This document shows positions 24,828 to 32,855 of a DNA stretch of 47,843 nt, piece by piece. Origin of the DNA: Acidimicrobiales bacterium (GTDB lineage Bacteria > Actinomycetota > Acidimicrobiia > Acidimicrobiales > SZUA-35); contig JAHDBV010000027.1 in NCBI GenBank assembly GCA_020630195.1, forward strand, positions 1-47,843. Direction: 5' to 3'. The notes beneath the pieces are model-generated. The model saw only the letters and a list, made by a program, of their open reading frames with translations, made no database searches and was not told where the DNA came from. The first letter of the stretch is position 1. Each line of letters begins with the position of its first letter. The position numbers and the translations under genes are program-made.

Positions 24828-25996
24828 CAGGCGTCCACCCTCTCGATGATCGTGGCATTGGCGAGACCGCCGCCTTCGCACATGGTCTGGAGGCCGTAGC
24901 GGCCGCCGGTGCGCTCGAGCTCGTTGACGAGCGTGGTCATGAGCTTGGTGCCGGAGCAGCCGAGCGGGTGACCGAGGGCGATGGCGCCGCCGTTCACGTT
25001 GGTCTTCTCGAGGTCGGCGCCGTGCTCGGCCTGCCAGGCCAACACGACCGACGCGAAGGCCTCGTTGACCTCGAACAGGTCGATGTCCTCGATGGACATG
25101 CCCGACTTGGCGAGGATCTTCTCGGTGGCGGGGATCGGGCCCTTCAGCATGGTGACGGGGTCGGTGCCGGCCACGGCGAAGTGCCGGATCACGGCGCGGG
25201 GCTTGAGGCCGAGCTCCTCGGCCTTCTCCCGGCTCATGATGAGCACGGCCGAGGCGCCGTCGGAGATCTGCGAGGAGTTACCCGCCGTGATCTTCCCATC
25301 CTCTTTGAAGGCCGGCTTCAGGTTGCCCAGCTTCTCGGCGGTCGTGCCGGGACGGATGCCCTCGTCGCGGGTCATCATCACGGTCTCTCCGTCGATCTCG
25401 ACGGGCACCGGGATGATCTCGTTCTCGAAGCGGCCCTCTTCGGTGGCCTGCTCGGCCCGACGCTGCGACTCGGCGCCGAAGGCGTCGAGCTGCTCGCGGG
25501 TGATGTCGTACTCATCGGCGATCATGTCGGCGCCGATGCCCTGGGGCGGCAGGCCGGAGTCGGCGTAGCGCTCCTGCATCTGGTCGGGGAACGGGAACCC
25601 CATGCCCTTGACGATGGATGCACCCATCGGGGTGCGGGTCATGACCTCGACACCGGCGGCGACGGCGACGTCGTAGGCCCCGGCAATCACGCCCTGGGCG
25701 GCGAAGTGGAGCGCCTGCTGCGACGAACCGCACTGGCGGTCGACGGTGGTGGCGGGCACGGTCTCGGGCCAGCCGGCGGCGAGCACGGCGTTGCGGCCGA
25801 TGTTGAGCGACTGCTCGCCGACCTGCATGACGCAGCCCATGACGACGTCGTCGACGATGGCCGGATCGATGCCGTTGCGCTCTTCGAGTGCCTTGAGCAC
25901 GTGGGCGGCGAGGTCGGCCGGATGCCAGCCGCTGAGCATGCCGTTGCGCTTGCCCGCGGGCGTGCGAACGGCGTCGACGATGACTGCTTCGTTCAT
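24827..25996 (-). CDS. Acetyl-CoA acetyltransferase (thiolase)
   Basis: 389-aa degradative-type thiolase; cleaves 3-ketoacyl-CoA with CoA. Catalytic Cys89 in DRQCGSSQQA, NEAFA His-region replaced by the family NEAFASV, GGAIALGHPLGCSGTKL with the general-base His, and the second Cys in QTMCEGGG. Close in pattern to actinobacterial FadA/FadA5-like enzymes; chain-length preference cannot be judged. Its start overlaps the marR stop by 4 bp (ATGA) and its stop overlaps the SDR start, giving a tightly packed three-gene operon. Confidence 0.92.
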   Translation of the reverse strand: MNEAVIVDAVRTPAGKRNGMLSGWHPADLAAHVLKALEERNGIDPAIVDDVVMGCVMQVGEQSLNIGRNAVLAAGWPETVPATTVDRQCGSSQQALHFAAQGVIAGAYDVAVAAGVEVMTRTPMGASIVKGMGFPFPDQMQERYADSGLPPQGIGADMIADEYDITREQLDAFGAESQRRAEQATEEGRFENEIIPVPVEIDGETVMMTRDEGIRPGTTAEKLGNLKPAFKEDGKITAGNSSQISDGASAVLIMSREKAEELGLKPRAVIRHFAVAGTDPVTMLKGPIPATEKILAKSGMSIEDIDLFEVNEAFASVVLAWQAEHGADLEKTNVNGGAIALGHPLGCSGTKLMTTLVNELERTGGRYGLQTMCEGGGLANATIIERVDA

Positions 25997-26532
25997 GTGG
26001 TTGCTTTCTGTCGGGGTTCGGGGGTCGGGTCGGTCGCCTGCGAGGCGCAGGCGTCGGCCCGTTCGTCCTCACTCAGTTCCCCGAGTGAGAAGCGACTGTT
26101 GGCCTGGAGCTTCGAGAGCATCCGGGCGAGGAGTTGGCGTTCGTCGCGAGACATGTCCCGGCGGAGCTCGGCGCCGAGCTGGCCGTCGAGATCGACGACG
26201 GCGGAGGCGAATCGTTCGCCTTCGTCGGTGAGGGCGATCTGCCAGACACGGCGGTCGGCGGGATCGGAGCGGCGCTCGAGCACACCGCGGTCGACGAGCT
26301 TGTCGATGGCCGAGCCCGTGGCGGCCTTCCCGATGCGAAGGTGCGCAGCGATCCCGGTCTGGGAGACGGGGCCGTAGTCACGCACGTAGGCCACGATCGA
26401 GGCCGAGGTCAGGTTGAGACCGAGTCCGGCGAAGCGATGGTCGTAGGCGGCGCGGATCAACCGACCCGTGTCCAGCACGGAGGATTCGACACGTCGCCAC
26501 GCGGGGGAGGGTGGCGGCCCGGGTTCCGTCAT
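25993..26532 (-). CDS. MarR-family transcriptional regulator
   Basis: 179 aa winged-helix protein. The wHTH is at about 55-125: YGPVSQTGIAAHLRIGKAATGSAIDKLVDRGVLERRSDPADRRVW (split across helix 3 and the wing), with the typical DxRxx wing residues. Long C-terminal helix and a charged tail. First gene of the operon with thiolase and SDR, so it is expected to sense an acyl-CoA or related ligand and to control the operon and itself. ATG at 26532 chosen; an in-frame GTG lies directly before it at 26535. Divergent from the methyltransferase gene. Confidence 0.85.
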   Translation of the reverse strand: MTEPGPPPSPAWRRVESSVLDTGRLIRAAYDHRFAGLGLNLTSASIVAYVRDYGPVSQTGIAAHLRIGKAATGSAIDKLVDRGVLERRSDPADRRVWQIALTDEGERFASAVVDLDGQLGAELRRDMSRDERQLLARMLSKLQANSRFSLGELSEDERADACASQATDPTPEPRQKATT

Positions 26533-26543
26533 CACCGTGGATC

Positions 26544-26557
26544 GTATGCCTCCATAC
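26544..26557. promoter_or_regulatory. Candidate MarR operator
   Basis: GTATG (26544-26548), CCTC, CATAC (26553-26557) is a perfect dyad 11 bp upstream of the marR start. On the minus strand its end forms TACGAT (26546-26541), a -10-like box 5 nt before the GTG and 8 nt before the ATG, so an occupied site would block transcription. Confidence 0.5.
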
Positions 26558-26638
26558 AGTCCACCACCAAATCAACCTTCCCCGGGGCCGACCGGGCTCG
26601 GGGACATCGACTCGTCCGGCCGTGTCAAGCCGAACACC

Positions 26639-26644
26639 TACACT
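26639..26644 (+). promoter_or_regulatory. -10 box TACACT for the homocysteine methyltransferase gene
   Basis: TACACT ends 6 nt before the ATG at 26651; a leaderless transcript is predicted. Confidence 0.5.
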
Positions 26645-26650
26645 GTCCGC

Positions 26651-27634
26651 ATGGCGGAACTCTCCGAACTCCTCGACGGCCGGACCACGATGTTGATCGA
26701 CGGCGCGATGGGCACCGAGTTGTTCCGCCGCGGACTCGGCTCGGGCGATCCGCCCGAGGCGTGGAACGTCGACGAACCCGAGCGGGTCAAGTCGGTGTAC
26801 TCCGCCTACGTCGATGCCGGTTCCGACATCTTCCTGACGAACTCGTTCGGCGGAACCCGCTATCGCCTGAAGCTGCACAAGCTCGACGACCGCGTCCACG
26901 AACTCAACGCCGCCGCCGCTCGGATCGGCCGCGAGGTGGCCGACGCCACCACGGCCCGCAAGGTGCTCGTCGCCGGGTCGATGGGCCCCACCGGTGAGCT
27001 CCTCGAACCGATGGGTCAGCTCTCCACCGACGGAGCCGTCGATGCGTTCGCCGAGCAGGCCGCCGGCCTCGCCGACGGTGGCGCGGATGTGATCTGGGTC
27101 GAGACGATGTCATCACTCGAGGAGCTCGAGTGCGCCGTCCAGGGCGCTCGCCAGGCCTGCGATCTCCCGGTCTGCGCCACCATGAGCTTCGACACCGCCG
27201 GGCGCACGATGATGGGTGTGAACGGGACCATGGCCGGCGAACTCGCCGTGAACCTCGGGCTCGCCGCCATCGGCGCCAACTGCGGCAACAACCTCGCCGA
27301 CACCGAAGCGGCCGTGCTCGAGATGCAGGCCGCGGCCCCCGGCATCCCGCTCATCACGAAGGGCAACGCCGGCATCCCCGAGTGGCACGGCACCGAACTC
27401 CACTACTCGGGCACCCCCGAGGTGATGGCGGCCTACGCCCACCGGGCCCGCGAGCGTGGGTTCACCTTCATCGGCGCCTGCTGCGGCTCCAATCCCGAGC
27501 ACCTCGCGATGATGCGCGCCGTGCTCGACGGCGAGATCCCGGTCCCCGAGGTCGAAGAAATCGTCGCCACCACCCGGCTCGTTGCGAAGAAGCGCGAGGG
27601 CCGCCGCGGCCGCCGCGGCCGCACGGCGGAGTGA
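26651..27634 (+). CDS. Homocysteine S-methyltransferase family protein
   Basis: 327-aa TIM barrel of the zinc-dependent MetH-N/BHMT/MmuM family, which moves a methyl group onto homocysteine to give methionine. Signature parts: LIDGAMGTELFRRG near the N-terminus, FLTNSFGGTRYRL, ETMSSLEELECA, and the three Zn cysteines in GANCGNN and GACCGSNPEHL. The methyl donor (betaine, S-methylmethionine or another) cannot be read from sequence; the MetH cobalamin domains are absent. The C-terminus is a short Arg/Gly-rich tail. Start at ATG 26651 fits both the family and the -10 position. Confidence 0.87.
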   Translation: MAELSELLDGRTTMLIDGAMGTELFRRGLGSGDPPEAWNVDEPERVKSVYSAYVDAGSDIFLTNSFGGTRYRLKLHKLDDRVHELNAAAARIGREVADATTARKVLVAGSMGPTGELLEPMGQLSTDGAVDAFAEQAAGLADGGADVIWVETMSSLEELECAVQGARQACDLPVCATMSFDTAGRTMMGVNGTMAGELAVNLGLAAIGANCGNNLADTEAAVLEMQAAAPGIPLITKGNAGIPEWHGTELHYSGTPEVMAAYAHRARERGFTFIGACCGSNPEHLAMMRAVLDGEIPVPEVEEIVATTRLVAKKREGRRGRRGRTAE

Positions 27635-27649
27635 CGGAACCGGGTTCCG
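27635..27649 (+). terminator. Small hairpin after the methyltransferase gene
   Basis: CGGAACC (27635-27641), G, GGTTCCG (27643-27649); effectively a 6-bp stem with a 3-nt loop directly after the stop codon. Weak terminator candidate, no U-tract. Confidence 0.4.
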
Positions 27650-27688
27650 ACCGGTCGGGGACCGTGCGCGGCCACCCATACTGATCGG

Positions 27689-27877
27689 ATGACCGACACG
27701 GAAGGCACGACGCCCGGCGCGCCCTCGTGGGTGATCGCGGTCGGGGTCGTGCTCGTGGGCGGTGCCGTGATCGCCGCGATCTTCGTGGACGACCTCACAC
27801 TCCGGGTCATCGCCGGCCTCTCGCTCTTCCAGCTCATCAAGTACATCCGCGACGAGCGCCGACCCGCCGGCGCCTGA
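27689..27877 (+). CDS. Small hypothetical membrane protein
   Basis: 62 aa. Short polar head, one strong hydrophobic helix (WVIAVGVVLVGGAVIAAIFV), then a second weaker one (LRVIAGLSLFQLIKYI) and a charged tail. No family recognised. The start is preceded by CATACT 6 nt upstream, a weak leaderless-type -10. Lies 15 bp ahead of the GNAT gene in the same direction, so the two may be co-transcribed. Codon use (high GC at third positions) supports coding. Confidence 0.6.
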   Translation: MTDTEGTTPGAPSWVIAVGVVLVGGAVIAAIFVDDLTLRVIAGLSLFQLIKYIRDERRPAGA

Positions 27878-27892
27878 GCGGCCGGATCGACC

Positions 27893-28642
27893 GTGCCCAC
27901 CAGCGAACATCCACTCGACGTCTCGATCGCCGAGGCGTGGCCACCGATCGAGACCGACACGTCGACCGTGCCCGGCTGGACACTCCGGGCGACCGCCGGT
28001 GTGACACGACGCGGGAACACCGTGCGCATCTCGGATGTGGTCGACGACCCCGCCGCCGCCGTCGAGCGGGCCCGGGCGTGGTACGCCGCCCGCTCGCTTC
28101 CGCTCCAGTTCCTCGTGAGCGATCACCGCTCCGCCGACATCCTCGCCGAGCTCCTCGGCGACGACGTCGTCGTGTGTGACGAGACCGTCGTCATGACGGC
28201 GGCGATCGACCACGAACGCCCACCATGGGATGCGCATCCGATCGCCGTCGAGGATCACCCCGGCCCCGGGTGGTTCGACGCCTTCGTCGAGCTCGGTGGC
28301 CGCGGCAACACCCCGACGACGAGGTCGGCCCTCACGGCCTTGCTGGACGCGCCGGCTCCCAACCACTTCCTCCACGCCGGCCCGGCGTCACGACCGGATG
28401 CGATCGCCCAGGTCGTCGTCGTCGGCCCCCATGCCGTCGTGCAGTGTGTGGCCGTCCGGCCCGAGGCTCGGCGTCGAGGGCTCGCCCGGGCGCTCATGCA
28501 GGCGGCCGGGCCACACGCAGCGGCGCTCGGCGCCTCCGAGCTCGTCATCGCCGTCGAGGCGACGAACCACGGCGCCCGCAGGCTCTACGAGCGGCTCGGC
28601 TACCTCGAGTCGCATCGCTACCGCTATCTCGTCGACGGCTGA
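27893..28642 (+). CDS. GNAT family N-acetyltransferase
   Basis: 249 aa. The C-terminal half has the acetyl-CoA site VQCVAVRPEARRRGLARALMQAAG (motif A, about residues 183-206) and VEATNHGARRLYERLGYLE (motif B). The N-terminal half (GWTLRATAGVTRRGNTV, WYAARSLPLQFLV) resembles the double-GNAT type in which the first domain is degenerate. Substrate unknown. GTG start at 27893 opens the frame about 10 residues before conserved text. Converges on the hypothetical gene on the other strand. Confidence 0.82.
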   Translation: MPTSEHPLDVSIAEAWPPIETDTSTVPGWTLRATAGVTRRGNTVRISDVVDDPAAAVERARAWYAARSLPLQFLVSDHRSADILAELLGDDVVVCDETVVMTAAIDHERPPWDAHPIAVEDHPGPGWFDAFVELGGRGNTPTTRSALTALLDAPAPNHFLHAGPASRPDAIAQVVVVGPHAVVQCVAVRPEARRRGLARALMQAAGPHAAALGASELVIAVEATNHGARRLYERLGYLESHRYRYLVDG

Positions 28643-28649
28643 ACGGCGA

Positions 28650-29129
28650 TCACCGGCCCTCGGGCTCGCCGTCGGACCACTCGAGACCGTCGACGAGCGC
28701 ATCGAGGTGTGACCAGGCCGGATCGTGGTCGACCGACCCGCGCAGCTTCTTGATCACCCGCCGACCCCGGAGCTGCCCCAACCACTCGGCGGGGCGTTCG
28801 GACCGGTCGGTGTGGAACGTCCAACTCCGTCCCGACGCATCCGTCGACACCGCCACGAGCACACCCGTCGAACCGACGGCGGCGAGCAGTGCATCCTCGG
28901 TCGCCCAGAGTCGACGTTGCATCCGGTCGGTGAGTCCGCGAGGCGCGTCGGCATGCAACGTCACGAGCCACGGCCTCGACGGCCGGAGCGATGCGTCGGC
29001 CGCAGCGGCGAGGTCGATCCGCAGCAGCGCCTCACCGACCCCGTCGGGATCGGTGGAGACGGCGAGGGTCCAGCCGTCGCCCTCATCGGGATCGCCGAGA
29101 CCGGCGCCGCCCTCAGATGGGGAGGTCAC
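28650..29129 (-). CDS. Hypothetical protein coupled to acyl-CoA dehydrogenase
   Basis: 159 aa from a GTG at 29129 that lies inside the end of the acyl-CoA dehydrogenase gene (17-bp overlap), so it is probably translated by coupling. Visible parts: GWTLAVSTDPDG, alternating strands and helices (LVTLHADAPRGLTDRMQRRL, TGVLVAVSTDASGRSWTFHTD) and a tail of SHLDALVDGLEWSDGE. No motif that I can assign. No signal peptide or membrane helix; probably a small cytoplasmic protein. Confidence 0.6.
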   Translation of the reverse strand: MTSPSEGGAGLGDPDEGDGWTLAVSTDPDGVGEALLRIDLAAAADASLRPSRPWLVTLHADAPRGLTDRMQRRLWATEDALLAAVGSTGVLVAVSTDASGRSWTFHTDRSERPAEWLGQLRGRRVIKKLRGSVDHDPAWSHLDALVDGLEWSDGEPEGR

Positions 29130-30363
29130 CCGTGGCCGATGCCGTGGTGCCGAAGTCCTTGTAGGCGGCGATGGTGCGCTGGGCGATGCGCATCTGGTGG
29201 ATCTCGTCCGCGCCGTCGGCGAAGCGGGCCCAGCGGGCGTGCTGGTACATGTCGGCCAGTGGCGTGTCGGTGGAGTAGCCGAGTGCGCCGTGCACCTGGA
29301 TCGAGCGGTCGATGATCCGGTTGAGCGAGTTCGCCACGAAGTGCTTCGCCATCGACACCTCCGACTTGAAGTCGACCGGCTCACCCCGGTGGGCGGCGTC
29401 GATCTTCGACGCCGCGTGCAGCACCATCAGCTTCGACTGGTAGAGCTCCATCGCCGAGTCGGCGATCATCCACTGCACCCCCTGCTTCTCGGCCAGGATC
29501 GAGCCGTGCGAGAAGCGGTTGAGTGAGCGCTCGACCATGAGGTCGAGGGCGGTCTCGGCCTGGGCGATCCAGCGCATGCAGTGGGCGAGTCGGGCCGGGC
29601 CGAGCCGGTACTGGCCGAGCAGGTGCCCCTGGCCGCGTCCACCGAGCATCTGACGCTCGTGCACCCGGAGGTCCTCGATGACGATCTCGGAGTGCCCGGT
29701 GGAGCCGTGCATCGTCTCGATCTGGCGGACCTCGTTCCAGCCCTCCTGCGGGAGGTCGATGATGAAGGCCGTGTTGGCGGCCTGGGGGAGGTCGGGGTCG
29801 TCCTCGGTGCGGGCGATGAGGATCGCGAACGACGCACGGTGGGCGTTGGAGATGAACCACTTGTGGCCGTTGAGCACCCACTCCTCACCGTCCTGGTAGC
29901 CGTGGGTGCGGATGAGGGTCGGGTCGGAGCCGGCGACCTCGGGCTCGGTCATGGCGAAGCACGACCAGGTCTTCCCCTCGAGCAGGGGCTTGAGGTACTT
30001 CTCCTTCTGCTCGTCGGTCGCCCAGTGGAGCAGCGTGTGCATGTTGCCCTCGTCGGGGGCCTGGCAGTTGAAGACCCACGGACCGAGCCGGGTCTTGGCC
30101 GCCTCGGCCTGGACCATGGCGAGCTCGACGTGGCCGAGCCCCATGCCACCCCACTCGGTCGGCATGTGGGGCAGCCAGATGCCCTCCTCCTGTGCCTTCT
30201 CCCGGAGGCCGAGGAGCGCGGTGATGTGGCCCTTCCGGTCGGTGTCGGCCAGGTTCTCGGCTTCGATGCGCTCCGACTCGGGCTTGATCACCTCGTCGAC
30301 GAAGGTGCGGACCCGGCTTCGGATCTCCTCGAGTTCGGGCGTGAGGGTGAAGTCGATGGCCAT
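29113..30363 (-). CDS. Acyl-CoA dehydrogenase
   Basis: 416-aa FAD flavoprotein, first step of beta-oxidation or a related acyl-CoA oxidation. Order: N-terminal helical domain (FTLTPELEEIRSRVRTFVDE), WLPHMPTEWGGMGLG, FAMTEPEVAGSDPT (FAD/substrate loop), ILNGHKWFISNAHRAS-like strand, then the C-terminal four-helix bundle with IQVHGALGYSTDTPLADMYQHAR. The helix WARFADGADEIHQMRIAQRTI holds a Glu near the usual catalytic or FAD-contact position. Resembles the long-chain FadE2/ACAD10-11-like group. ATG at 30363; divergent from the SDR gene across 75 bp. Confidence 0.92.
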   Translation of the reverse strand: MAIDFTLTPELEEIRSRVRTFVDEVIKPESERIEAENLADTDRKGHITALLGLREKAQEEGIWLPHMPTEWGGMGLGHVELAMVQAEAAKTRLGPWVFNCQAPDEGNMHTLLHWATDEQKEKYLKPLLEGKTWSCFAMTEPEVAGSDPTLIRTHGYQDGEEWVLNGHKWFISNAHRASFAILIARTEDDPDLPQAANTAFIIDLPQEGWNEVRQIETMHGSTGHSEIVIEDLRVHERQMLGGRGQGHLLGQYRLGPARLAHCMRWIAQAETALDLMVERSLNRFSHGSILAEKQGVQWMIADSAMELYQSKLMVLHAASKIDAAHRGEPVDFKSEVSMAKHFVANSLNRIIDRSIQVHGALGYSTDTPLADMYQHARWARFADGADEIHQMRIAQRTIAAYKDFGTTASATGDLPI

Positions 30364-30425
30364 GCCGTTGAGGTTGGCAGCCGACCACCACCGATGCCAA
30401 TGACGACGGCAGATCAGCGCCGCAC

Positions 30426-30431
30426 TACGTT
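30426..30431 (+). promoter_or_regulatory. -10 box TACGTT for the SDR gene
   Basis: TACGTT ends 7 nt before the ATG at 30439. On the opposite strand CAACCT sits 7 nt before the acyl-CoA dehydrogenase ATG, a weaker match. Confidence 0.5.
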
Positions 30432-30438
30432 CGCCGCC

Positions 30439-31257
30439 ATGAGCACCGACCGACCCCTCGCCGGACATCATGCCCTCATCACCGGGGGAGGGTCGGGCAT
30501 CGGACTCGGCGCCGCCCGGGCCCTCCTGGCCGACGGCGCCGAGGTCACCCTGTGCGGCCGATCCGAGGAACGCATCACGGCGGCCGTCGCCGAGCTGGGC
30601 GAGGGTGCGTTCGCCCTCGCCCTCGACGTGACCGACGAGGAACGGACCGCGGCGGTGGTGGCCGAGGCGAACGAGCGCCGACCACTCACCACCGTCGTCG
30701 CCAGTGCGGGGATGGGCGGCGCCGGGCCCGTGACGGCGTGGCCGCTCGACAACTGGAAGCAGGTGATCGACACGAACCTGACCGGCGCCTTTCTCACGCT
30801 CAAGTACGGCGGTGCGGCGCTCGCCGCCAACGGCGGGGGAGCGATCTGTGCCGTGTCGTCGATCGCCGGCTCCCACTCGCATCGCTTCATGTCGGCCTAC
30901 ACGGCCTCCAAGGCCGGGCTCAACATGCTGGTGCGCAATGCGGCGGACGAGCTCGGTTCGCTCGGCGTGCGGGTGAATGCCGTGGCACCCGGCCTGGTCG
31001 AGACCGACATCTCCCAGGCCCTCCAGGACTCGCCCGAGGTGAACGAGGACTACCGGCAGAACATGCCCCTCGGTCGGCGCGGCACCGCCGACGACATCGG
31101 AGGCGCGATCCGGTTCCTGTGTGGGCCCGAGTCGTCGTGGATCACCGGGGTGATCCTCCCGATCGACGGGGGCCACCATCTCCGTCGAGGTCCGAACATC
31201 GACCCGCTGCTCGCCCCGTTCATGCCCGATCTGGCGCCACCGTCGCCCGAGGTCTGA
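30439..31257 (+). CDS. SDR family oxidoreductase
   Basis: 272-aa classical short-chain dehydrogenase. TGGGSGIGLGAARALLADGA (NAD(P) loop) close to the N-terminus, ASAGMGGAG (NNAG-like), SSIAGSHSH with catalytic Ser, YTASKAGLNML (Tyr-x-x-x-Lys) and PGLVETDISQ. The Arg after the second strand (CGRSEERI) favours NADP(H). C-terminal DGGHHLRRGPN continues into a 25-residue Pro-rich tail. Substrate unknown; its position opposite an acyl-CoA dehydrogenase suggests lipid or steroid metabolism but proves nothing. Confidence 0.88.
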   Translation: MSTDRPLAGHHALITGGGSGIGLGAARALLADGAEVTLCGRSEERITAAVAELGEGAFALALDVTDEERTAAVVAEANERRPLTTVVASAGMGGAGPVTAWPLDNWKQVIDTNLTGAFLTLKYGGAALAANGGGAICAVSSIAGSHSHRFMSAYTASKAGLNMLVRNAADELGSLGVRVNAVAPGLVETDISQALQDSPEVNEDYRQNMPLGRRGTADDIGGAIRFLCGPESSWITGVILPIDGGHHLRRGPNIDPLLAPFMPDLAPPSPEV

Positions 31258-32010
31258 TCAGACGAGCCCTCCGGCGGGCAGTGCGGCGACCTGCTCGGCG
31301 TCGTGCCCGTACAGCAGCCGATGGCCGTCGTCGCGGAGCTCCCGCAGGGTCTGCATCGAACGGAGCTGCTCCTCCCGATCGTGCCCGAAGCCCGGTGTCC
31401 GCATCTCGTCGAGGAGTTGCTCGGTGTAGACACAGTCGCCACACAGCACCACGGGACCCGAGGGCAATTCGACGACGAGTGACTGGTGGCCGGCCGTGTG
31501 CCCGGGCGTCGGCAGGCAACGGACCGACCCGTCGCCGAACAGGTCGTGGTCGCCGTCGACCTCGAGTCGGTCGTGGCCGAGGTCGTAGTCGGCCGGTTGA
31601 TAGATGCCCTGCTCGATCGCCTGAGCGTCCTGCCCGGCGGCCCACTCGTCGGCCTGCACGACGAGCCGGGTGTCGGGCAGACAGGTGAGGCCACCGGCGT
31701 GGTCGAAATGCAGGTGCGAGACCACCGTGTGGGTCACGTCGCTCGGACGGACACCGACCGACTCGAGCTTCGCGGCGACCGTGTCGTCGTCGGTGAAGTC
31801 CATGCCGAACGATCGCGAGAGCCGACCGAGGCGGGAGTTGTCGTGGGTCAGCTCCGGGTGCAGGCCGGTGTCGAACAGCACCAGCCCCTCGGGGTGTTCG
31901 ACGAGGCACGACAGCACCGGCAGGGTGCCTCGTCCCTCCTCACCGCTGAAGATGCGCATGTCGACGTCGAGCCGACCGGTGACGAGCGGGAGGATGCGAA
32001 CCGCGGGCAT
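31258..32010 (-). CDS. Metallo-beta-lactamase-fold lactonase-like hydrolase
   Basis: 250 aa. Two-zinc site SHLHFDHAGG (HxHxDH), PTPGHTAGHQSL, CGDCVYTE (bridging Asp) and LYGHDAEQV (last His), the same order as in N-acyl-homoserine-lactone lactonases (AiiA group). The N-terminal strand PVLSCLVEHPEGLVLFDTGLHPE also fits. Quorum-signal or other lactone hydrolysis is possible, but the family has many substrates. Cytoplasmic, no signal. The ATG at 32010 faces the ArsR-type regulator across 90 bp with a shared dyad. Confidence 0.82.
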   Translation of the reverse strand: MPAVRILPLVTGRLDVDMRIFSGEEGRGTLPVLSCLVEHPEGLVLFDTGLHPELTHDNSRLGRLSRSFGMDFTDDDTVAAKLESVGVRPSDVTHTVVSHLHFDHAGGLTCLPDTRLVVQADEWAAGQDAQAIEQGIYQPADYDLGHDRLEVDGDHDLFGDGSVRCLPTPGHTAGHQSLVVELPSGPVVLCGDCVYTEQLLDEMRTPGFGHDREEQLRSMQTLRELRDDGHRLLYGHDAEQVAALPAGGLV

Positions 32011-32055
32011 GTCCGACCCTGCCACGTTGCGCCTCTCGGCCGCCACGCGCCATTG

Positions 32056-32071
32056 ATGCAGCTTCTTGCAT
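32056..32071. promoter_or_regulatory. Operator-like dyad in the lactonase/ArsR-type divergent region
   Basis: ATGCA (32056-32060), GCTTCT, TGCAT (32067-32071), perfect. The right arm overlaps the -35 TTGCAT (32066-32071) of the regulator promoter, which has its -10 TAGGTT at 32089-32094 after 17 bp. Candidate autoregulatory site also reaching the lactonase gene. Confidence 0.6.
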
Positions 32072-32094
32072 ATCTCCGACGTGGGTCGTAGGTT
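32066..32094 (+). promoter_or_regulatory. Promoter of the ArsR-SRPBCC-TfoX-like operon
   Basis: TTGCAT, 17 bp, TAGGTT, then 6 nt to the ATG at 32101. A near-consensus housekeeping promoter giving a leaderless mRNA. Confidence 0.65.
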
Positions 32095-32100
32095 CACCCC

Positions 32101-32424
32101 ATGGCCGCCCGCCCCCTCGACGTCGCCTTCAAGGCGCTGGCCCACCCCGATCGACGTCGGCTCCTCGACCTGACCCGGGAAGAGACCTCCGTGGGCGAGC
32201 TCGTCAACGCCACCGGGCTCACCCAGCCAGCGGTCAGCCAACACCTGCGCACCCTGCGTGAGGCCCGCCTCATCACCGCACGCTCCGACGGAACCCGACG
32301 CCTCTATCGGGTCGACACCGAACTCCTCGACGAGGTGCGCCGGTACCTCGACGGGTTCTGGACCGATCGCCTCGGCCGCCTGAAGGCCGTCGCGGAGACG
32401 ATCGACGACGGGACCACACCGTGA
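32101..32424 (+). CDS. ArsR-type (HTH_20) transcriptional regulator
   Basis: 107-aa winged helix protein: PLDVAFKALAHPDRRRLLDL, LVNATGLTQPAVSQHLRTLREARLI (recognition helix) and RSDGTRRLYRVD (wing). No Cys pair, so not a metal sensor; it is of the kind that pairs with AHSA1/SRPBCC proteins and responds to other cues. GTGA overlap with the SRPBCC gene makes the pair co-translated. Leaderless start supported by the promoter above. Confidence 0.88.
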   Translation: MAARPLDVAFKALAHPDRRRLLDLTREETSVGELVNATGLTQPAVSQHLRTLREARLITARSDGTRRLYRVDTELLDEVRRYLDGFWTDRLGRLKAVAETIDDGTTP

Positions 32425-32855
32425 TCGGCCTCGCCGAGGCCGAGATCGAGATCGGCGCCCCGATCGACCGCGTCTTCGAACTCTGGACTTCCACCGAGGG
32501 GCTCACCTCATGGATGGCCGACCACGCCGAGGTCGACCTCCGGCCCGGCGGAGCCTGGCGCTGGGTGCACGAGGGCGGCGAGGCCTGCTCGGGCGCCTAC
32601 GTCGAGATCGCCCCACCCCGACGGCTCGTGTTCACCTACGGCTGGGAGACGGGCCGCTTCGGCGTGCCGGCCGGTTCGACCACGGTCGCCGTCGACTTCA
32701 CCGAACACGACGGCGGCACCCGGGTCCGGGTTCGCCACGACGGACTCACGCCCGAGGCGGCGGAGCGACATCGCATCGGCTGGAGCCACTTCCTCGGAGT
32801 CCTGGCGGCGATCGCCGGGGGCTCCGGCCCACACGACGAGCAGGAGATGCACTGA
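32421..32855 (+). CDS. SRPBCC (AHSA1/START-like) protein
   Basis: 144 aa, helix-grip fold: AEIEIGAPIDRVFELWTSTEGLTSWM, AWRWVHEGGEACSGAYVEIAPPRRLVFTYGWE and EAAERHRIGWSHFL. Members of this family bind hydrophobic ligands; the recurrent partnership with an ArsR-type regulator suggests ligand sensing or detoxification, but no substrate is known. GTG start overlaps the regulator stop by 4 bp, and its own TGA overlaps the next ATG by one base. Confidence 0.87.
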   Translation: MIGLAEAEIEIGAPIDRVFELWTSTEGLTSWMADHAEVDLRPGGAWRWVHEGGEACSGAYVEIAPPRRLVFTYGWETGRFGVPAGSTTVAVDFTEHDGGTRVRVRHDGLTPEAAERHRIGWSHFLGVLAAIAGGSGPHDEQEMH

